In this document: positions 49,741 through 59,944 of the stretch, piece after piece
How the letters are laid out: each line of letters begins with the position of its first letter
Numbering within the stretch: the stretch's first letter is position 1
NCBI RefSeq assembly: GCF_002335805.1
Contig: NZ_NISU01000001.1
Span: forward strand, 876,079 to 940,078
Source of the DNA: Bacillus sp. FJAT-45350
GTDB taxonomy: Bacteria; Bacillota; Bacilli; Bacillales; NISU01
Direction: 5' to 3'
Length of the DNA stretch: 64,000 nucleotides
The notes under the pieces: model-generated
What the model saw: only the letters and a program-made list of their open reading frames with translations
Told to the model about the DNA's origin: nothing
The model's database searches: none
Position numbers and translations under genes: made by a program

Positions 49741-50661
49741 ATGAGGAAAAAGTTCTTAATAAATCTTAGTGAAAATCTGCTGTTTAGAGTATTAGTTTCA
49801 GCGGTATTAACTGCAGTATTATATAGCGTGGTCGATGCAATTTACATGTATATAGTTCATGGGATACAGTTTGTGAACACATTTGGATTTACTTTAAAAG
49901 ATACTCTTTCAATATTTATAGTAGGGGGCGTTCCGTTAGCTTATGTAATTGAAAGAGTGACGAGTAAGAAAAGCGAAGATAGTCGATATAAACGGAATTT
50001 GTTTTTATATAGCCTAGCTGGTCTGTCATTAATATTTATTTCGTTGATTATAGTGATAGGAAGGCCAGTAACTGAAGTTTTCATGTCTCCTTCTCATTAT
50101 TTAGTTGGTGTGATGTCTGGTCTTCTTTTTTATCATGTATATTTGCTTATCATTCATTACATAAACAAGGATTATAAACCGAAATTCTTTCCACAACGGG
50201 TTGTTTCAATATTTTTATTTTGCTTTATTATGATTATCTTTGCGATTGCAGTTCCTGAAGATACATACAGAACTATCGAAGGTTACGATACAATGGAACA
50301 AGCTATTGAGGAATTACCTTATGAGATAAAAACACCTACTGTTCTTCCTGAAAATGTTTCTTTAGACTGGGTTGCCGTTTTGGAAAAGGAATTTGAGGAA
50401 CAAGCACTGACAAGAATTTTTTATCGTGAAGAAAATGAAGATAGCTTTGTAGTTGATATTACGAAAGAAGAAATTGAATTTTTAGAAATCTATGATTTGG
50501 ATTCTGTTACTTTAAATGGAATAGAGGCTACCCTCGGTCATACTGATTTTGGAGATCAAAAATTAGTTTGGATTGATGAGGGGCTATATTATAGTATCGA
50601 GACATTGCATATTATCTTAAGTGAAGAGGAATTAATAGAAATCGCCCAATCCTTTCGATAA
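49741..50661 (+). CDS. Membrane protein with C-terminal DUF4367-like domain
   Basis: A 306-residue protein with four membrane helices in residues 10-185. The C-terminal 120 residues are exposed: DTMEQAIEELPYEIKTPTVL, LTRIFYREENEDSFVVDITK, and LVWIDEGLYYSIE with SEEELIEIAQSF at the end. The last two motifs match DUF4367 (a domain often fused to anti-sigma or lipoprotein-like parts). No zinc anti-sigma domain is present. Start ATG 49741, with CTGGAGG upstream. Confidence 0.75.
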   Translation: MRKKFLINLSENLLFRVLVSAVLTAVLYSVVDAIYMYIVHGIQFVNTFGFTLKDTLSIFIVGGVPLAYVIERVTSKKSEDSRYKRNLFLYSLAGLSLIFISLIIVIGRPVTEVFMSPSHYLVGVMSGLLFYHVYLLIIHYINKDYKPKFFPQRVVSIFLFCFIMIIFAIAVPEDTYRTIEGYDTMEQAIEELPYEIKTPTVLPENVSLDWVAVLEKEFEEQALTRIFYREENEDSFVVDITKEEIEFLEIYDLDSVTLNGIEATLGHTDFGDQKLVWIDEGLYYSIETLHIILSEEELIEIAQSFR

Positions 50662-50786
50662 TGAAGGATAAGAGGTAGATGAAGGAAATTTTCTTTGTCT
50701 ATCTTTTTTGTTTCTATTTGCGGATGAATATTTCTTACAATTTATATAAAAACTAACAGGGTATGAAATAGATAAGGAGATGAATT

Positions 50787-51653
50787 ATGAAAGAGAAAAT
50801 TTTAAAGTCATTATTAGTTATTGCTTTACTCCTTGGTGTTCAAACTTCTGGGATGGTTGCATTCGCTAATGAGGATTCCCCACGAGAAGTTGAACCAGAG
50901 TGGTGGTGGAACAAGGAGAAGGAAGATGATGAGAAATATCGTAACCTTGAAGGAGGAACTGAAAAGCAGGAAAGAGCAGCTCGTCAACAGCCTGTTTCAA
51001 ATATCGTCCTTCAACAGCAGTATCCCGAGACGGTAATCCTACAAGGTCCGACAACAGAAAACAAAATTGCGTTAACATTTGATGATGGACCAGATCCTCG
51101 CTACACTGAGCAAGTACTTGATATACTTGCGGAATACAACGTACCTGCTACATTTTTTGTCATGGGTTCAAGAGCTATTGCATTTCCAGAAATGGTAGAA
51201 AGAATGGACGCTGAAGGACACATTGTTGGGAACCATACATATTGGCATCCGAACCTAGTAGAAAAAGGTGACATTCCAACACTTGAAAGAGAAATTGAAA
51301 GAACAGAAGATGTATTAAATGATATTGTTGGCTATCGTACAAGCTTATTCCGTGCACCATATGGCTTTTTATATGGAGAGCTAGTTGAGAAGGTAGCTGA
51401 GATGAATTACTCCGTTATTGTCTGGTCGGTTGATTCGTTAGATTGGCAAGAGGACCCGCCTGCAGTGATTGCTTCAAATGTTCTTGACAATGTTCACCCA
51501 GGAGCTATCATTTTAATGCATGATGGCGGTGATTGGGATGCCGACCGAACAAATACAATTGAATCATTACGTCAAATCATTCCAACATTACAAGAGCAAG
51601 GGTATGAATTCGTAACCGTACCAAACTTATTAAATATCCCATATCAAAAATAA
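50787..51653 (+). CDS. Secreted polysaccharide deacetylase (NodB)
   Basis: A 288-residue protein with a Sec signal peptide (residues 1-27, ending AFA before NEDS). After an acidic linker comes a canonical NodB domain: TFDDGPDPRYTEQVL (catalytic and metal Asp), GNHTYWHP (metal His pair), FRAPYGF, IVWSVDSLDW and ILMHDGG. It likely removes acetyl groups from peptidoglycan or chitin-type GlcNAc. Compare the 18542 lipoprotein, which lacks the second aspartate. AAGGAGATG precedes the ATG. Confidence 0.93.
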   Translation: MKEKILKSLLVIALLLGVQTSGMVAFANEDSPREVEPEWWWNKEKEDDEKYRNLEGGTEKQERAARQQPVSNIVLQQQYPETVILQGPTTENKIALTFDDGPDPRYTEQVLDILAEYNVPATFFVMGSRAIAFPEMVERMDAEGHIVGNHTYWHPNLVEKGDIPTLEREIERTEDVLNDIVGYRTSLFRAPYGFLYGELVEKVAEMNYSVIVWSVDSLDWQEDPPAVIASNVLDNVHPGAIILMHDGGDWDADRTNTIESLRQIIPTLQEQGYEFVTVPNLLNIPYQK

Positions 51654-51670
51654 TATAAAACTACAAAAGA

Positions 51671-51714
51671 AGCACCTCTTGTTATATGGCTCGATGCCAT
51701 CAAGAGGTGCTTTC
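51671..51714 (+). terminator. Intrinsic terminator
   Basis: AGCACCTCTTG with CAAGAGGTGCT around a 19-base loop, followed by TTTCC. Confidence 0.75.
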
Positions 51715-51721
51715 CTAACGA

Positions 51722-51773
51722 ATTCATAACTCATAACTCATAATTCATAATTCATAATTCATAATTCATAATA
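51722..51773 (+). repeat. Heptamer tandem repeat (about seven units)
   Basis: Consecutive TCATAAC / TCATAAT units with 7-base periodicity between the NodB gene and the narK stop. The cleanest tandem array of this unit in the window. Confidence 0.85.
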
Positions 51774-51776
51774 GTG

Positions 51777-53063
51777 TTAGCATTTTATTTCTGCGTTTTT
51801 TCGTTGATAGTAATAGTAATTTAGAACGATAGAAATCGCGTAAAAGGCGATGAAGAAATATAATGCTGTAATCGGTGTACCGGTGTTAGACATAGACCAA
51901 CCAAATAGTTTTGGTATAAAAAATGAACCATATGCTGCGAATGCTGCAGTAAATCCTAATACAGGTGCTGCTTCTTTTACTGGGAAGATAATAGGAATCA
52001 TTTGGAATGTTGAACCAGACCCTATACCAGCAGCAATAAATAATATTAGAAACGATAGTAGGAATCCACTAAATAGATTTTGTCCAAGAAAATAAATGAC
52101 CGAAAGTGCACCAGCTGACATTACAACAAGGACATAAGCAGTAACCTTAGCTCCACCAAGTTTATCAGAAAGCCAACCACCGACTGGACGGAATGCAGCT
52201 GCTAAAAATGCTCCTAAAAACGCAAGTGATACATACTCTGGAAATGTGGAACGTAGCAATAATGGAAATGCGGCTGCATATCCGATAAATGAACCGAAAG
52301 TTGCTACATATAGCCATGTCATAACCCATGTATGTTTTCTTTTAACGATAACGAATTGTTCTTTTACCGATTGCTTGGCTGTTGGAAGGTTATCCATTCC
52401 AAAGTAAGCGATAATGGTCATAATAATAATTGGAATAACCCAAACGAATGCCGCATTTTGCAACCAAATTTGAGAGCCGTCAGGTAATACTTGTGCTTCG
52501 CCACCAATGAAAGCAAATGTACCTACTGTAATGATTAGAGGAGTGACAAATTGAACGACGGATACCCCCATATTTCCTAAACCACCATTAATACCAAGAG
52601 CTGTTCCTTTTTCTTTTTTCGGATAAAAGAAACTAATGTTAGCAAGTGCAGATGAGAAGTTTCCTCCACCAACTCCACAAAGTGCAGCTAAAAGAAGCAT
52701 TACCCAATAAGGTGTATCAGGATTTTGTACTGCAAACCCTATCCCGATAGCTGGAAAAACAAGAATACCTGTTGAGAACACTACCCAGTTTCTACCGCCA
52801 AATTTTCCTACTGCGAATGTATATATGAAACGTAATGAAGCACCAACAAGACCAGGTATTGCAGCAAGTGTGAATAATTGCTCAGCTGTAAATTGGAAGC
52901 CGATATCATTTAAGCGAACTGCAACAACTGACCAGATTTGCCATACAATAAAAGCAAGCATTAATGTTGGTACTGATATCCAAAGGTTTCTCCTTGCATG
53001 TCTTTTTCCTTCTTTTTCCCAGAATTCTTCATTTTCTGGATTCCATTCTGTTATACGTGCCAT
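51777..53063 (-). CDS. narK: Nitrate/nitrite transporter NarK (MFS)
   Basis: A 428-residue major facilitator with about 12 helices. It starts MARITEWNPENEEFWEKEGK, the typical NarK N-terminus; signature segments are PGLVGASLRFIYTF, the nitrate-signature GVGGGNFSSALANISFFYP, GLGNMGVSVVQF, and FRPVGGWLSDKLGG with GSTFQMIPIIFP in the second half. It should exchange nitrate and nitrite for anaerobic respiration. No narGHJI operon is in the window. An Fnr site lies upstream. Confidence 0.94.
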   Translation of the reverse strand: MARITEWNPENEEFWEKEGKRHARRNLWISVPTLMLAFIVWQIWSVVAVRLNDIGFQFTAEQLFTLAAIPGLVGASLRFIYTFAVGKFGGRNWVVFSTGILVFPAIGIGFAVQNPDTPYWVMLLLAALCGVGGGNFSSALANISFFYPKKEKGTALGINGGLGNMGVSVVQFVTPLIITVGTFAFIGGEAQVLPDGSQIWLQNAAFVWVIPIIIMTIIAYFGMDNLPTAKQSVKEQFVIVKRKHTWVMTWLYVATFGSFIGYAAAFPLLLRSTFPEYVSLAFLGAFLAAAFRPVGGWLSDKLGGAKVTAYVLVVMSAGALSVIYFLGQNLFSGFLLSFLILFIAAGIGSGSTFQMIPIIFPVKEAAPVLGFTAAFAAYGSFFIPKLFGWSMSNTGTPITALYFFIAFYAISIVLNYYYYQRKNAEIKC

Positions 53064-53110
53064 GATTTATTCCTCCATAATTAATTCGTGTCGTAGTACT
53101 TGATGAGCCA

Positions 53111-53153
53111 ATCATAACGTTAAATGTTAAAAAGAAATGTGAAATTTATCACA
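53111..53153 (-). promoter_or_regulatory. Fnr-dependent promoter of narK
   Basis: Perfect TGTGA-N6-TCACA at 53138-53153, centre 53145.5. On the minus strand, -10 TATGAT occupies 53116-53111, 29.5 bases from the centre, fitting a class II site at about -41.5. Confidence 0.88.
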
Positions 53154-53435
53154 GTTTCTAGAAATTAAAATCGTGAATTTTAATATTTTGTTATATGAAT
53201 AAGTGAATAGATGAGCATAGGGAAACTTAAAAGTGAAGCGTCATAGCTTTTATTATAAGTAATGGAATAGTAGTAGAGGGAGTGAGGATAACAACTCTAA
53301 CTAAATGAACATATTGTGACAAATAGTAATGGAGGAAAGATAAAAATATAATAGTAACAGCTTTAAATTTTAGCAATAACAGGGGTGTTAACATCATTAA
53401 CTCTTATGTCGTTCACTTCCTGTGTAATGTGCTAG
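53154..53435. other. Spacer between the narK and pflB control sites
   Basis: AT-rich, with a half-site-like ATTGTGAC near 53315 that lacks a partner, and a strong ribosome-site-like GGAGGAAA near 53330 with no ORF of note. No gene seen. Confidence 0.5.
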
Positions 53436-53478
53436 TGTGATCTTTTTCACATCTTAAACTAGCTTTGTACACTATACT
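53436..53478 (+). promoter_or_regulatory. Fnr-dependent promoter of pflBA
   Basis: Perfect TGTGA-N6-TCACA at 53436-53451, centre 53443.5, and -10 TATACT at 53473-53478, also 29.5 bases from the centre. Predicted start near 53485, giving about an 80-base leader before pflB. Confidence 0.9.
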
Positions 53479-53563
53479 AAAAGAGTAAATTCATATAAAA
53501 CACCAAAGAGATAACAACATAGATACTAGCTAAAAGTGTACTAAAAACAAGGAGTTGAAGGGT

Positions 53564-55795
53564 ATGACACATCCTGAGTTTTTGAAAAAAGGAATTTGGA
53601 GTAAAGAAATTAACTTAAGAGATTTTATTCAAAAAAACTACGCACCGTATACTGGTGATGATACATTCCTAGTAGCGGCAACAGATAATACAAAGAAGTT
53701 ATGGGCTCAAGTGATGGAGCTAACGAAAGAAGAAAGAGAGAACGGTGGTGTCTACGATTTAGATACAGAAATCGTTTCTACTATTACATCACATGGTCCT
53801 GCTTATTTAGATAAAGATAAGGAAACAGTTGTTGGATTTCAAACAGACAAGCCATTTAAACGGTCGTTACAGCCTTATGGTGGTATTCGAATGGCAGCTA
53901 CTGCATGTGAATCATATGGCTATGAAGTAGATGGAGAAGTGGATCGCTTCTTCACCGATCATCGCAAAACTCATAATCAAGGAGTATTCGATGCCTATAC
54001 AGATGATATGAAAACTGCTAGAAAAATAGGGATTATTACTGGGCTTCCAGATGCATATGGACGTGGAAGAATAATTGGAGATTACCGTAGGGTTGCTTTA
54101 TACGGTGTAGATTTCTTAATTAACGAAAAGAAAAAGGATTTACAAGAAACAGGTCCAAGAATGTCAGAAGATTTGATTCGTTTACGTGAAGAATTAGCGG
54201 AACAAATTAGAGCACTTCAAGAATTAAAAGAGCTAGCAACTTCATATGGCTTTGATATTTCTGATCCAGCGGAAAATGCAAAGGAAGCTTTTCAGTGGTT
54301 ATACTTTGGCTATCTAGCAGCAATTAAAGAGCAAAATGGAGCTGCAATGAGTCTTGGTCGTGTATCTACATTCTTAGATATTTATATTGAGAATGATATA
54401 AAAGAAGGAACGATGACAGAGGAAGAGGCACAAGAATTAGTCGATCATTTTGTCATGAAGCTTCGCCTTGTGAAATTTGCTAGAACACCGGAATATAATG
54501 ACTTATTTAGTGGAGACCCAACATGGGTAACAGAATCAATCGGTGGTGTAGGAATTGATGGGCGTCCATTAGTAACGAAAACATCATTCCGTTTTATTCA
54601 TACGCTTACAAACTTAGGACCAGCACCAGAGCCAAATTTGACGATACTTTGGTCAACGAATCTACCTGAAAACTTCAAACGCTATTGTGCTGAAATGTCG
54701 ATTAAGACAAGCTCAATTCAATATGAAAATGATGATTTAATGCGTGAAGAATTTGGAGACGACTACGGAATTGCTTGTTGTGTATCAGCAATGAAAATTG
54801 GAAAACAAATGCAGTTTTTTGGAGCTAGAGCTAATTTAGCGAAAGCGTTATTGTATGCAATTAATGGTGGAGTCGATGAGCAAACGAAAACACAGGTAAC
54901 TCCAATGTTTGAAAAAATTCGAGGCGATTATTTAGAATTTGATGAAGTGATGGCTAAGTATGACCAAGTGCTTGACTGGTTAGCGGAGCTATATATAAAC
55001 ACATTAAATGTCATTCATTTCATGCACGATAAATACAATTATGAGCGAATTGAAATGGCTCTACATGACAAAGATGTACTAAGAACGATGGCAACTGGAA
55101 TTGCTGGATTGTCGGTAGTAGCTGATTCACTTAGTGCGATCAAGCATAGCAAAGTGAAAGTAATTCGAGATGAGAATGGAATTGCTGTTGATTATGTAAT
55201 TGAAGGAGATTATCCGCAATTCGGAAATAACGATGACCGTGTAGATGAAATTGCTGAAGAGATTGTGACATGCTTCATGAAGAAGTTAAAGAAGCATGAC
55301 ACATATCGTAATGCGAAAACAACGATGTCGATACTGACTATTACATCAAACGTTGTCTATGGAAAGAAAACAGGGAACACACCAGATGGACGAAAAGATG
55401 GTGAGCCGTTTGCTCCAGGAGCGAATCCGCTACATGGAAGAGACAAAAAGGGTGCACTTGCTTCTTTAAACTCAGTGGCGAAGTTACCTTATCACCATTC
55501 ATTAGATGGAATTTCTAACACATTTTCTATCGTGCCAAAAGCATTGGGGAAAGAGTCAAATGACCGAATCACAAATTTAGTTGCGATATTAGATGGTTAT
55601 TCTGAAAAATTTGGTCATCACTTAAATATCAATGTATTTGATAGGGAAACGCTTCTTGATGCAATGGAACATCCAGAACTATATCCGCAGTTAACAATTC
55701 GTGTATCAGGATATGCAGTTAATTTTATTAAGTTGACAAGAGAACAGCAACTAGATGTCATTAACCGTACATTCCATGAGTCACTTGGAAGATAG
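53564..55795 (+). CDS. pflB: Pyruvate formate-lyase PflB
   Basis: ATG 53564 follows GGAG by 9 bases; 743 residues. Catalytic cysteines 405-406 are in [13 protein letters not shown], and the glycyl-radical site is Gly716 in RVSGYAVNF, near the C-terminus. It cleaves pyruvate with CoA to acetyl-CoA and formate during fermentation. The glycine must be activated by PflA, encoded next. An Fnr site controls the promoter, so it should be induced without oxygen. The protein is oxygen-labile once activated. Confidence 0.97.
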   Translation: MTHPEFLKKGIWSKEINLRDFIQKNYAPYTGDDTFLVAATDNTKKLWAQVMELTKEERENGGVYDLDTEIVSTITSHGPAYLDKDKETVVGFQTDKPFKRSLQPYGGIRMAATACESYGYEVDGEVDRFFTDHRKTHNQGVFDAYTDDMKTARKIGIITGLPDAYGRGRIIGDYRRVALYGVDFLINEKKKDLQETGPRMSEDLIRLREELAEQIRALQELKELATSYGFDISDPAENAKEAFQWLYFGYLAAIKEQNGAAMSLGRVSTFLDIYIENDIKEGTMTEEEAQELVDHFVMKLRLVKFARTPEYNDLFSGDPTWVTESIGGVGIDGRPLVTKTSFRFIHTLTNLGPAPEPNLTILWSTNLPENFKRYCAEMSIKTSSIQYENDDLMREEFGDDYGIACCVSAMKIGKQMQFFGARANLAKALLYAINGGVDEQTKTQVTPMFEKIRGDYLEFDEVMAKYDQVLDWLAELYINTLNVIHFMHDKYNYERIEMALHDKDVLRTMATGIAGLSVVADSLSAIKHSKVKVIRDENGIAVDYVIEGDYPQFGNNDDRVDEIAEEIVTCFMKKLKKHDTYRNAKTTMSILTITSNVVYGKKTGNTPDGRKDGEPFAPGANPLHGRDKKGALASLNSVAKLPYHHSLDGISNTFSIVPKALGKESNDRITNLVAILDGYSEKFGHHLNINVFDRETLLDAMEHPELYPQLTIRVSGYAVNFIKLTREQQLDVINRTFHESLGR

Positions 55796-55818
55796 GTAAG
55801 ATAAAAAAGAGAATAACT

Positions 55819-55854
55819 AAAGCCCCTCTGAAAAAACTATCAAAGAGGGGCTTT
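55819..55854 (+). terminator. Hairpin between pflB and pflA
   Basis: AAAGCCCCTCT with AGAGGGGCTTT, 14-base loop, no long T run; may reduce pflA relative to pflB. Confidence 0.7.
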
Positions 55855-55905
55855 ACCTATAGTTAGAATATAATGTGAATTCAAAGTTAGAAATGAGGAC
55901 TATTT

Positions 55906-56637
55906 ATGAAGGGATATGTTCATTCAGTTGAAACGTCAGGTATGGTTGATGGACCTGGGATACGCTATGTCATTTTTACACAAGGTTGCCTTTTAAGATG
56001 TCAGTTTTGTCATAATCCTGATACGTGGGAACAAAAAAAAGGAAAAACAACATCTGTAGATGAGCTTATTGCTGATATTGAAACGTATATACCATATTTA
56101 AAGCGCTCTAATGGTGGTGTCACAGTTAGTGGTGGAGAACCATTATTGCAAATCGATTTCTTAATAGAATTATTTAAAAGATGCAAACAGTTAGGACTCC
56201 ACACAACAATTGATACATCAGCTGGTTGTGTTTCGAAGACTACAGATTTTTTAAATTCACTTGAAGAATTAGTCAAATATACTGATTTGTTTTTATTAGA
56301 TATTAAGCATATTGATAATGAAAAGCATAAAGAACTTACAACTGTTCCTAATAATCATATTTTAGAGTTTGCGAAGCTTCTTTCTGAAAAACAAATACCG
56401 ATTTGGTTACGTCATGTTCTTATTCCGGGAATTAATGATCAAGACGAACACATACAGAGCTTGGCTTCATTTATTAACACATTAAATAATGTAGAGAAAG
56501 TTGAAGTGTTACCATACCATCAATTAGGAGTATACAAATGGGAAGAGCTAGGAATTCCATATCCATTAGCTGATGTTAATCCACCTGATAAAGAGACGAT
56601 AGAAAAAGCACATAGGATTTTAGGAATTAAGGAATGA
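55906..56637 (+). CDS. pflA: Pyruvate formate-lyase activating enzyme PflA
   Basis: A 243-residue radical-SAM enzyme. The iron-sulfur ligands are Cys28, Cys32 and Cys35 in GCLLRCQFCHNPD; GGVTVSGGEPLLQ is the SAM-binding GGEP motif and LLDIKHID a later family signature. It uses SAM and a [4Fe-4S] cluster to generate the glycyl radical on PflB. It follows pflB by 110 bases with a hairpin between. GAGGAC precedes ATG 55906. Confidence 0.96.
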   Translation: MKGYVHSVETSGMVDGPGIRYVIFTQGCLLRCQFCHNPDTWEQKKGKTTSVDELIADIETYIPYLKRSNGGVTVSGGEPLLQIDFLIELFKRCKQLGLHTTIDTSAGCVSKTTDFLNSLEELVKYTDLFLLDIKHIDNEKHKELTTVPNNHILEFAKLLSEKQIPIWLRHVLIPGINDQDEHIQSLASFINTLNNVEKVEVLPYHQLGVYKWEELGIPYPLADVNPPDKETIEKAHRILGIKE

Positions 56638-56656
56638 CATAGTTGTAAATAAATAT

Positions 56657-56852
56657 TGAAAAAGTTAAATATGTTGATATAATAACTTGGTAATCAAAAT
56701 GAAAAACTATGTAAGAGAAGGGATAGCGCTCCTGTCACCTTTCTGCGTATTTTATCATAATGAAGAAATTTAGTGATTTTTAGTAGTGAACCTGCAAAAA
56801 ATGCTAATACGCTTCCTATTCACGATGAATAGTTTAGAGGCGTATTTTTTTT
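56657..56852 (+). promoter_or_regulatory. Promoter and terminator-containing leader of the chemoreceptor gene
   Basis: TTGAAA (56657-56662) and TATAAT (56679-56684), 16-base spacer, predict a start near 56691 and a leader of about 190 bases. It ends in a terminator (AATACGC 56806-56812 with GCGTATT 56840-56846, an inner CTATTCA/TGAATAG helix and a T run). The same AATACGC can instead pair with an upstream GCGTATT (56745-56751). This fits an attenuator or riboswitch; no known class recognised. Confidence 0.6.
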
Positions 56853-56884
56853 GTTTTTGAAGACTAAGTAAAAGGAGAAAGCGA

Positions 56885-58570
56885 ATGGAATTCAAGTTAG
56901 GTACAAAAATTAATTTAATTGTTATAGCAATTATCATGCTATTATCAACAATTGTAGGTTTTGTTGTTCATCAACAAATGACGAAGGGAATTGAAGAGTT
57001 TGCTACGGAAAAGGCCAGAGCAGATTTAACTTTTGCATATCGTTATATCGACACTCTTTATCCAGGTGATTGGACGATAGAAAGTAATCAGTTGTATAAA
57101 GGTTCTATATTAATGAATGATAATTATGGTGTAGTGGATACAATTGGTGATGATACAGGTGATACTGTAACAATTTTTCTAGGGGATACTCGTATCTCTA
57201 CAAATGTGATTGTAGATGGACAAAGAGCGGTTAATACGAAAGTCTCTCCTGAAGTTGCTCATGTTGTATTAAATGAAGGCAATAACTATTACGGTAAAGC
57301 AGAAGTCGCAGGGTATATGTATCAAACAGCTTATATGCCAATAAAAGAAAGTACAGGAGAGGTAATTGGTATATCTTATGTAGGAGCTTCACAAGAAATT
57401 ATTGACCAAACTATTGCTTCATTTTTGAAAATATTTCTTTCTGTTTTATTCATTGTAATTGTTATTTCAATGTTAATCGTTTATTTGTTTACACGAGCAT
57501 TAAAGAGAAGGTTGACGATAATATCTAATGCGTTAGCTTCAGCTGGTAATGGTGACTTTACTATAGCTGTAGATGACCAATCTAGTGACGAGTTAGGAGA
57601 ACTTTCTACGAGCTATAATACAATGAGAGAAAAGCTCAATACGATGATTAACCAAGTGAAGGATTCTTCCTATCAAGTAGCCGCATCTTCAGAACAATTA
57701 CATGCAGGTTCAGAACAAGCAAGTAAAGCGACGGAGCAAATTACTGATGCCATCCAAGTAGTTGCGGATGGTGCAGAAAATCAAACAGTTAATGTAAATG
57801 AAAGCTCAATTGCACTTGATGAACTAGCGGTCGGAATCAATCAGATGGCTGAAAATGCATTAGTAATCTCTGATGCTAGTTCAAACACTAGTAAAAAAGC
57901 GGAGCGAGGTGGTAACTATGTTGAAAAGACTGTACAGCAAATTCATGCTATTCATACCTCTGTAGATACTAGTGGTCAAGCTATTAAATTATTAGAGAAA
58001 CGCTCGGAGCAGATTGGTGATATTTCAAATGTGATAAATAAATTAGCAGCTCAAACAAATTTATTAGCATTAAATGCTTCAATTGAAGCATCTCGAGCTG
58101 GAGACCACGGTAAAGGCTTTGCAGTGGTAGCTACAGAGGTTGGGAAGTTAGCTGAGCAATCACAAAGGTCATCAACTCAAATCTCTAATTTAATCGATGA
58201 AATTAGGAGTGAAATTGTACATTCAAATCATTCGATTGAACAGGTGAAACAAGATGTACAAACTGGATTAAGTATTGTTGAACATACAGATACTAGTTTT
58301 AAGGAAATAGTCCAAGCTATGAGAGAAATGGGGGGGCAAATAGATAATATGGTTTCTACTGCAGAGCAATTATCTGCCTATTCTGAGGAAGTATCAGCAG
58401 CTATTAATGGAATCAAATCTGTTTCTAAAGAAACCTCAGCTCAAACCCAAAATGTTGTTGCTTCAACTGAAGAACAATTAGCATCTATGGAGGAAATTGC
58501 AGCTTCAGCTAACTCGTTAGCAACAATGGCAAATACGTTACAAGAGTTAGTTAGTAAATTTAGAGTGTAA
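56885..58570 (+). CDS. Methyl-accepting chemotaxis protein with Cache sensor
   Basis: A 561-residue receptor from ATG 56885 (AAAAGGAG upstream). TM1 is about 10-30; residues 31-180 form a single-Cache-like sensor ([53 protein letters not shown]); TM2 is about 183-203; a HAMP domain spans about 205-260 and the signalling domain has the hairpin tip [39 protein letters not shown]. The ligand is unknown; the leader upstream may link expression to a signal. Confidence 0.93.
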   Translation: MEFKLGTKINLIVIAIIMLLSTIVGFVVHQQMTKGIEEFATEKARADLTFAYRYIDTLYPGDWTIESNQLYKGSILMNDNYGVVDTIGDDTGDTVTIFLGDTRISTNVIVDGQRAVNTKVSPEVAHVVLNEGNNYYGKAEVAGYMYQTAYMPIKESTGEVIGISYVGASQEIIDQTIASFLKIFLSVLFIVIVISMLIVYLFTRALKRRLTIISNALASAGNGDFTIAVDDQSSDELGELSTSYNTMREKLNTMINQVKDSSYQVAASSEQLHAGSEQASKATEQITDAIQVVADGAENQTVNVNESSIALDELAVGINQMAENALVISDASSNTSKKAERGGNYVEKTVQQIHAIHTSVDTSGQAIKLLEKRSEQIGDISNVINKLAAQTNLLALNASIEASRAGDHGKGFAVVATEVGKLAEQSQRSSTQISNLIDEIRSEIVHSNHSIEQVKQDVQTGLSIVEHTDTSFKEIVQAMREMGGQIDNMVSTAEQLSAYSEEVSAAINGIKSVSKETSAQTQNVVASTEEQLASMEEIAASANSLATMANTLQELVSKFRV

Positions 58571-58578
58571 GAGAAATT

Positions 58579-58617
58579 GGCTGAAAGTTTGTATAAACTT
58601 TTAGCCATCTTTTTTTA
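58579..58617 (+). terminator. Intrinsic terminator
   Basis: GGCTGAAAGTTT with AAACTTTTAGCC, four-base loop, and seven T residues. Confidence 0.9.
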
Positions 58618-58695
58618 TAAAATAAATGAAATAGTTGGGTTTTATGGTACGATTACGTCGAATACCTATACGTTTTTTGATAAAGGGGAAGTGTC

Positions 58696-59865
58696 ATGAA
58701 CTCAACGATAGTGCTTAAAATAGTATACTCTGTAATTTTAGTAGCATTAATTGGTTTTTTTGGTTTTATCGGAGCAGTTTTGACAGCCCTGATGGGTGGT
58801 GTGAAATTTTATACACCTCTTGTCATTGTGATAGCAGTTGGAATCGCAATTATTATGATTCTAGCAATTTTTAAAGTTGTCAAACCGAAAAAGCTGATGA
58901 TTAGTGCTATAAGTTTTTTCGTATTATGTCTTGTCGCCATTGGAGGTTATGAACTATATAATTCTTATTACGAAAGTATTGAAATGGTAAATGACCAGGA
59001 AGTAGATTTACTAGAATATCAACCTTTTCACGAACTATCGAAAGTAGTTTCGTTAGAAAAGGAATCTACACTAAAAATAGAAAGCGACCTGCCAATTCTA
59101 GATGGAGCAACTGCACTTTATCCTTTGTATTCCGCTTTTGTTAAAGCTACATATCCTGAAGAAGAGTATCGATTGGACAGAAGTGAGGTAACGGCAACAA
59201 AAACAAATCAAGCTTATCGAAATTTGATAAATGGTGATGTTGATATAATTTTTGCTGCAGGACCATCAGAAAGGCAATTAAGTGAAGCAAAGAGTAAAGG
59301 CGTTGAGTTACATGTAACACCAATCGGCCGTGAAGCCTTTGTCTTTTTTGTTAATGCTAGAAATCCAGTTGAAAGTCTTACAATACAGCAAATCCAGGAC
59401 ATCTATTCAGGGAAAATTACAAACTGGAAAGATGTTGGTGGAAATAATGAATCAATTCGGGCGTTTCAACGACCTAATGACAGTGGAAGTCAAACAGCAC
59501 TAGAGAACTTGATGGGGGATATCCCGTTAATGGAGGCTCCAACTGAAGATGTGGTAGCTGGAATGGGTGGAATAATAGAACAGACATCCAACTACCGTAA
59601 TTTTAAGAATGCTATAGGTTATTCATTCCGTTATTATTCAACGGAAATGGTTCAAAACGGCGAGATTCGCCATCTAGCAATTGAAGGTGTCTATCCAGAT
59701 AAAGAGTCAATTCATAACCATGAATATCCAATATCTGCTGAATTTTATGCGATAACAGCAGGAAGTGATAACCCGAATATTGATAGATTTATTGATTGGA
59801 TATTGTCTGAGCAAGGTCAACATTTAGTGGAAAAAACAGGGTATGTACCAGTTAGAGAATACTAA
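58696..59865 (+). CDS. PstS-like substrate-binding protein with three N-terminal membrane helices
   Basis: A 389-residue protein. Residues about 8-85 hold three hydrophobic helices, not a simple signal peptide. From about residue 125 the sequence is a PstS/phosphate-binding fold: LPILDGATALYPLYSAF, DVDIIFAAGPSE, PIGREAFVFFVN, IQDIYSGKITNWKDVGG, and FQRPNDSGSQTALENLMG with a C-terminal QGQHLVEKTGYVPV. The phosphate-binding serine and TGS-like positions are variants. No pstCAB genes are near, so it may sense rather than transport. Confidence 0.85.
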   Translation: MNSTIVLKIVYSVILVALIGFFGFIGAVLTALMGGVKFYTPLVIVIAVGIAIIMILAIFKVVKPKKLMISAISFFVLCLVAIGGYELYNSYYESIEMVNDQEVDLLEYQPFHELSKVVSLEKESTLKIESDLPILDGATALYPLYSAFVKATYPEEEYRLDRSEVTATKTNQAYRNLINGDVDIIFAAGPSERQLSEAKSKGVELHVTPIGREAFVFFVNARNPVESLTIQQIQDIYSGKITNWKDVGGNNESIRAFQRPNDSGSQTALENLMGDIPLMEAPTEDVVAGMGGIIEQTSNYRNFKNAIGYSFRYYSTEMVQNGEIRHLAIEGVYPDKESIHNHEYPISAEFYAITAGSDNPNIDRFIDWILSEQGQHLVEKTGYVPVREY

Positions 59866-59944
59866 TTGTTTGAATAGTAGAGAATTCTGTGCTATTTTCG
59901 CAACAAGGTAAGGTGTAAATCAAAAGAATGAAAGGTTTGTTTTG

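Noticed and set aside
51722-51773. Tandem repeat as a CRISPR array
   Set aside because: Units are 7 bases without unique spacers, and no cas genes occur in the window.
53305-53330. Third Fnr site (ATTGTGACAAATAGTAAT)
   Set aside because: Only the left half fits; the right half lacks TCACA.
56691-56884. c-di-GMP-I, preQ1 or fluoride riboswitch in the chemoreceptor leader
   Set aside because: None of the conserved core sequences of these classes is present; only the terminator and alternative pairing are supported.
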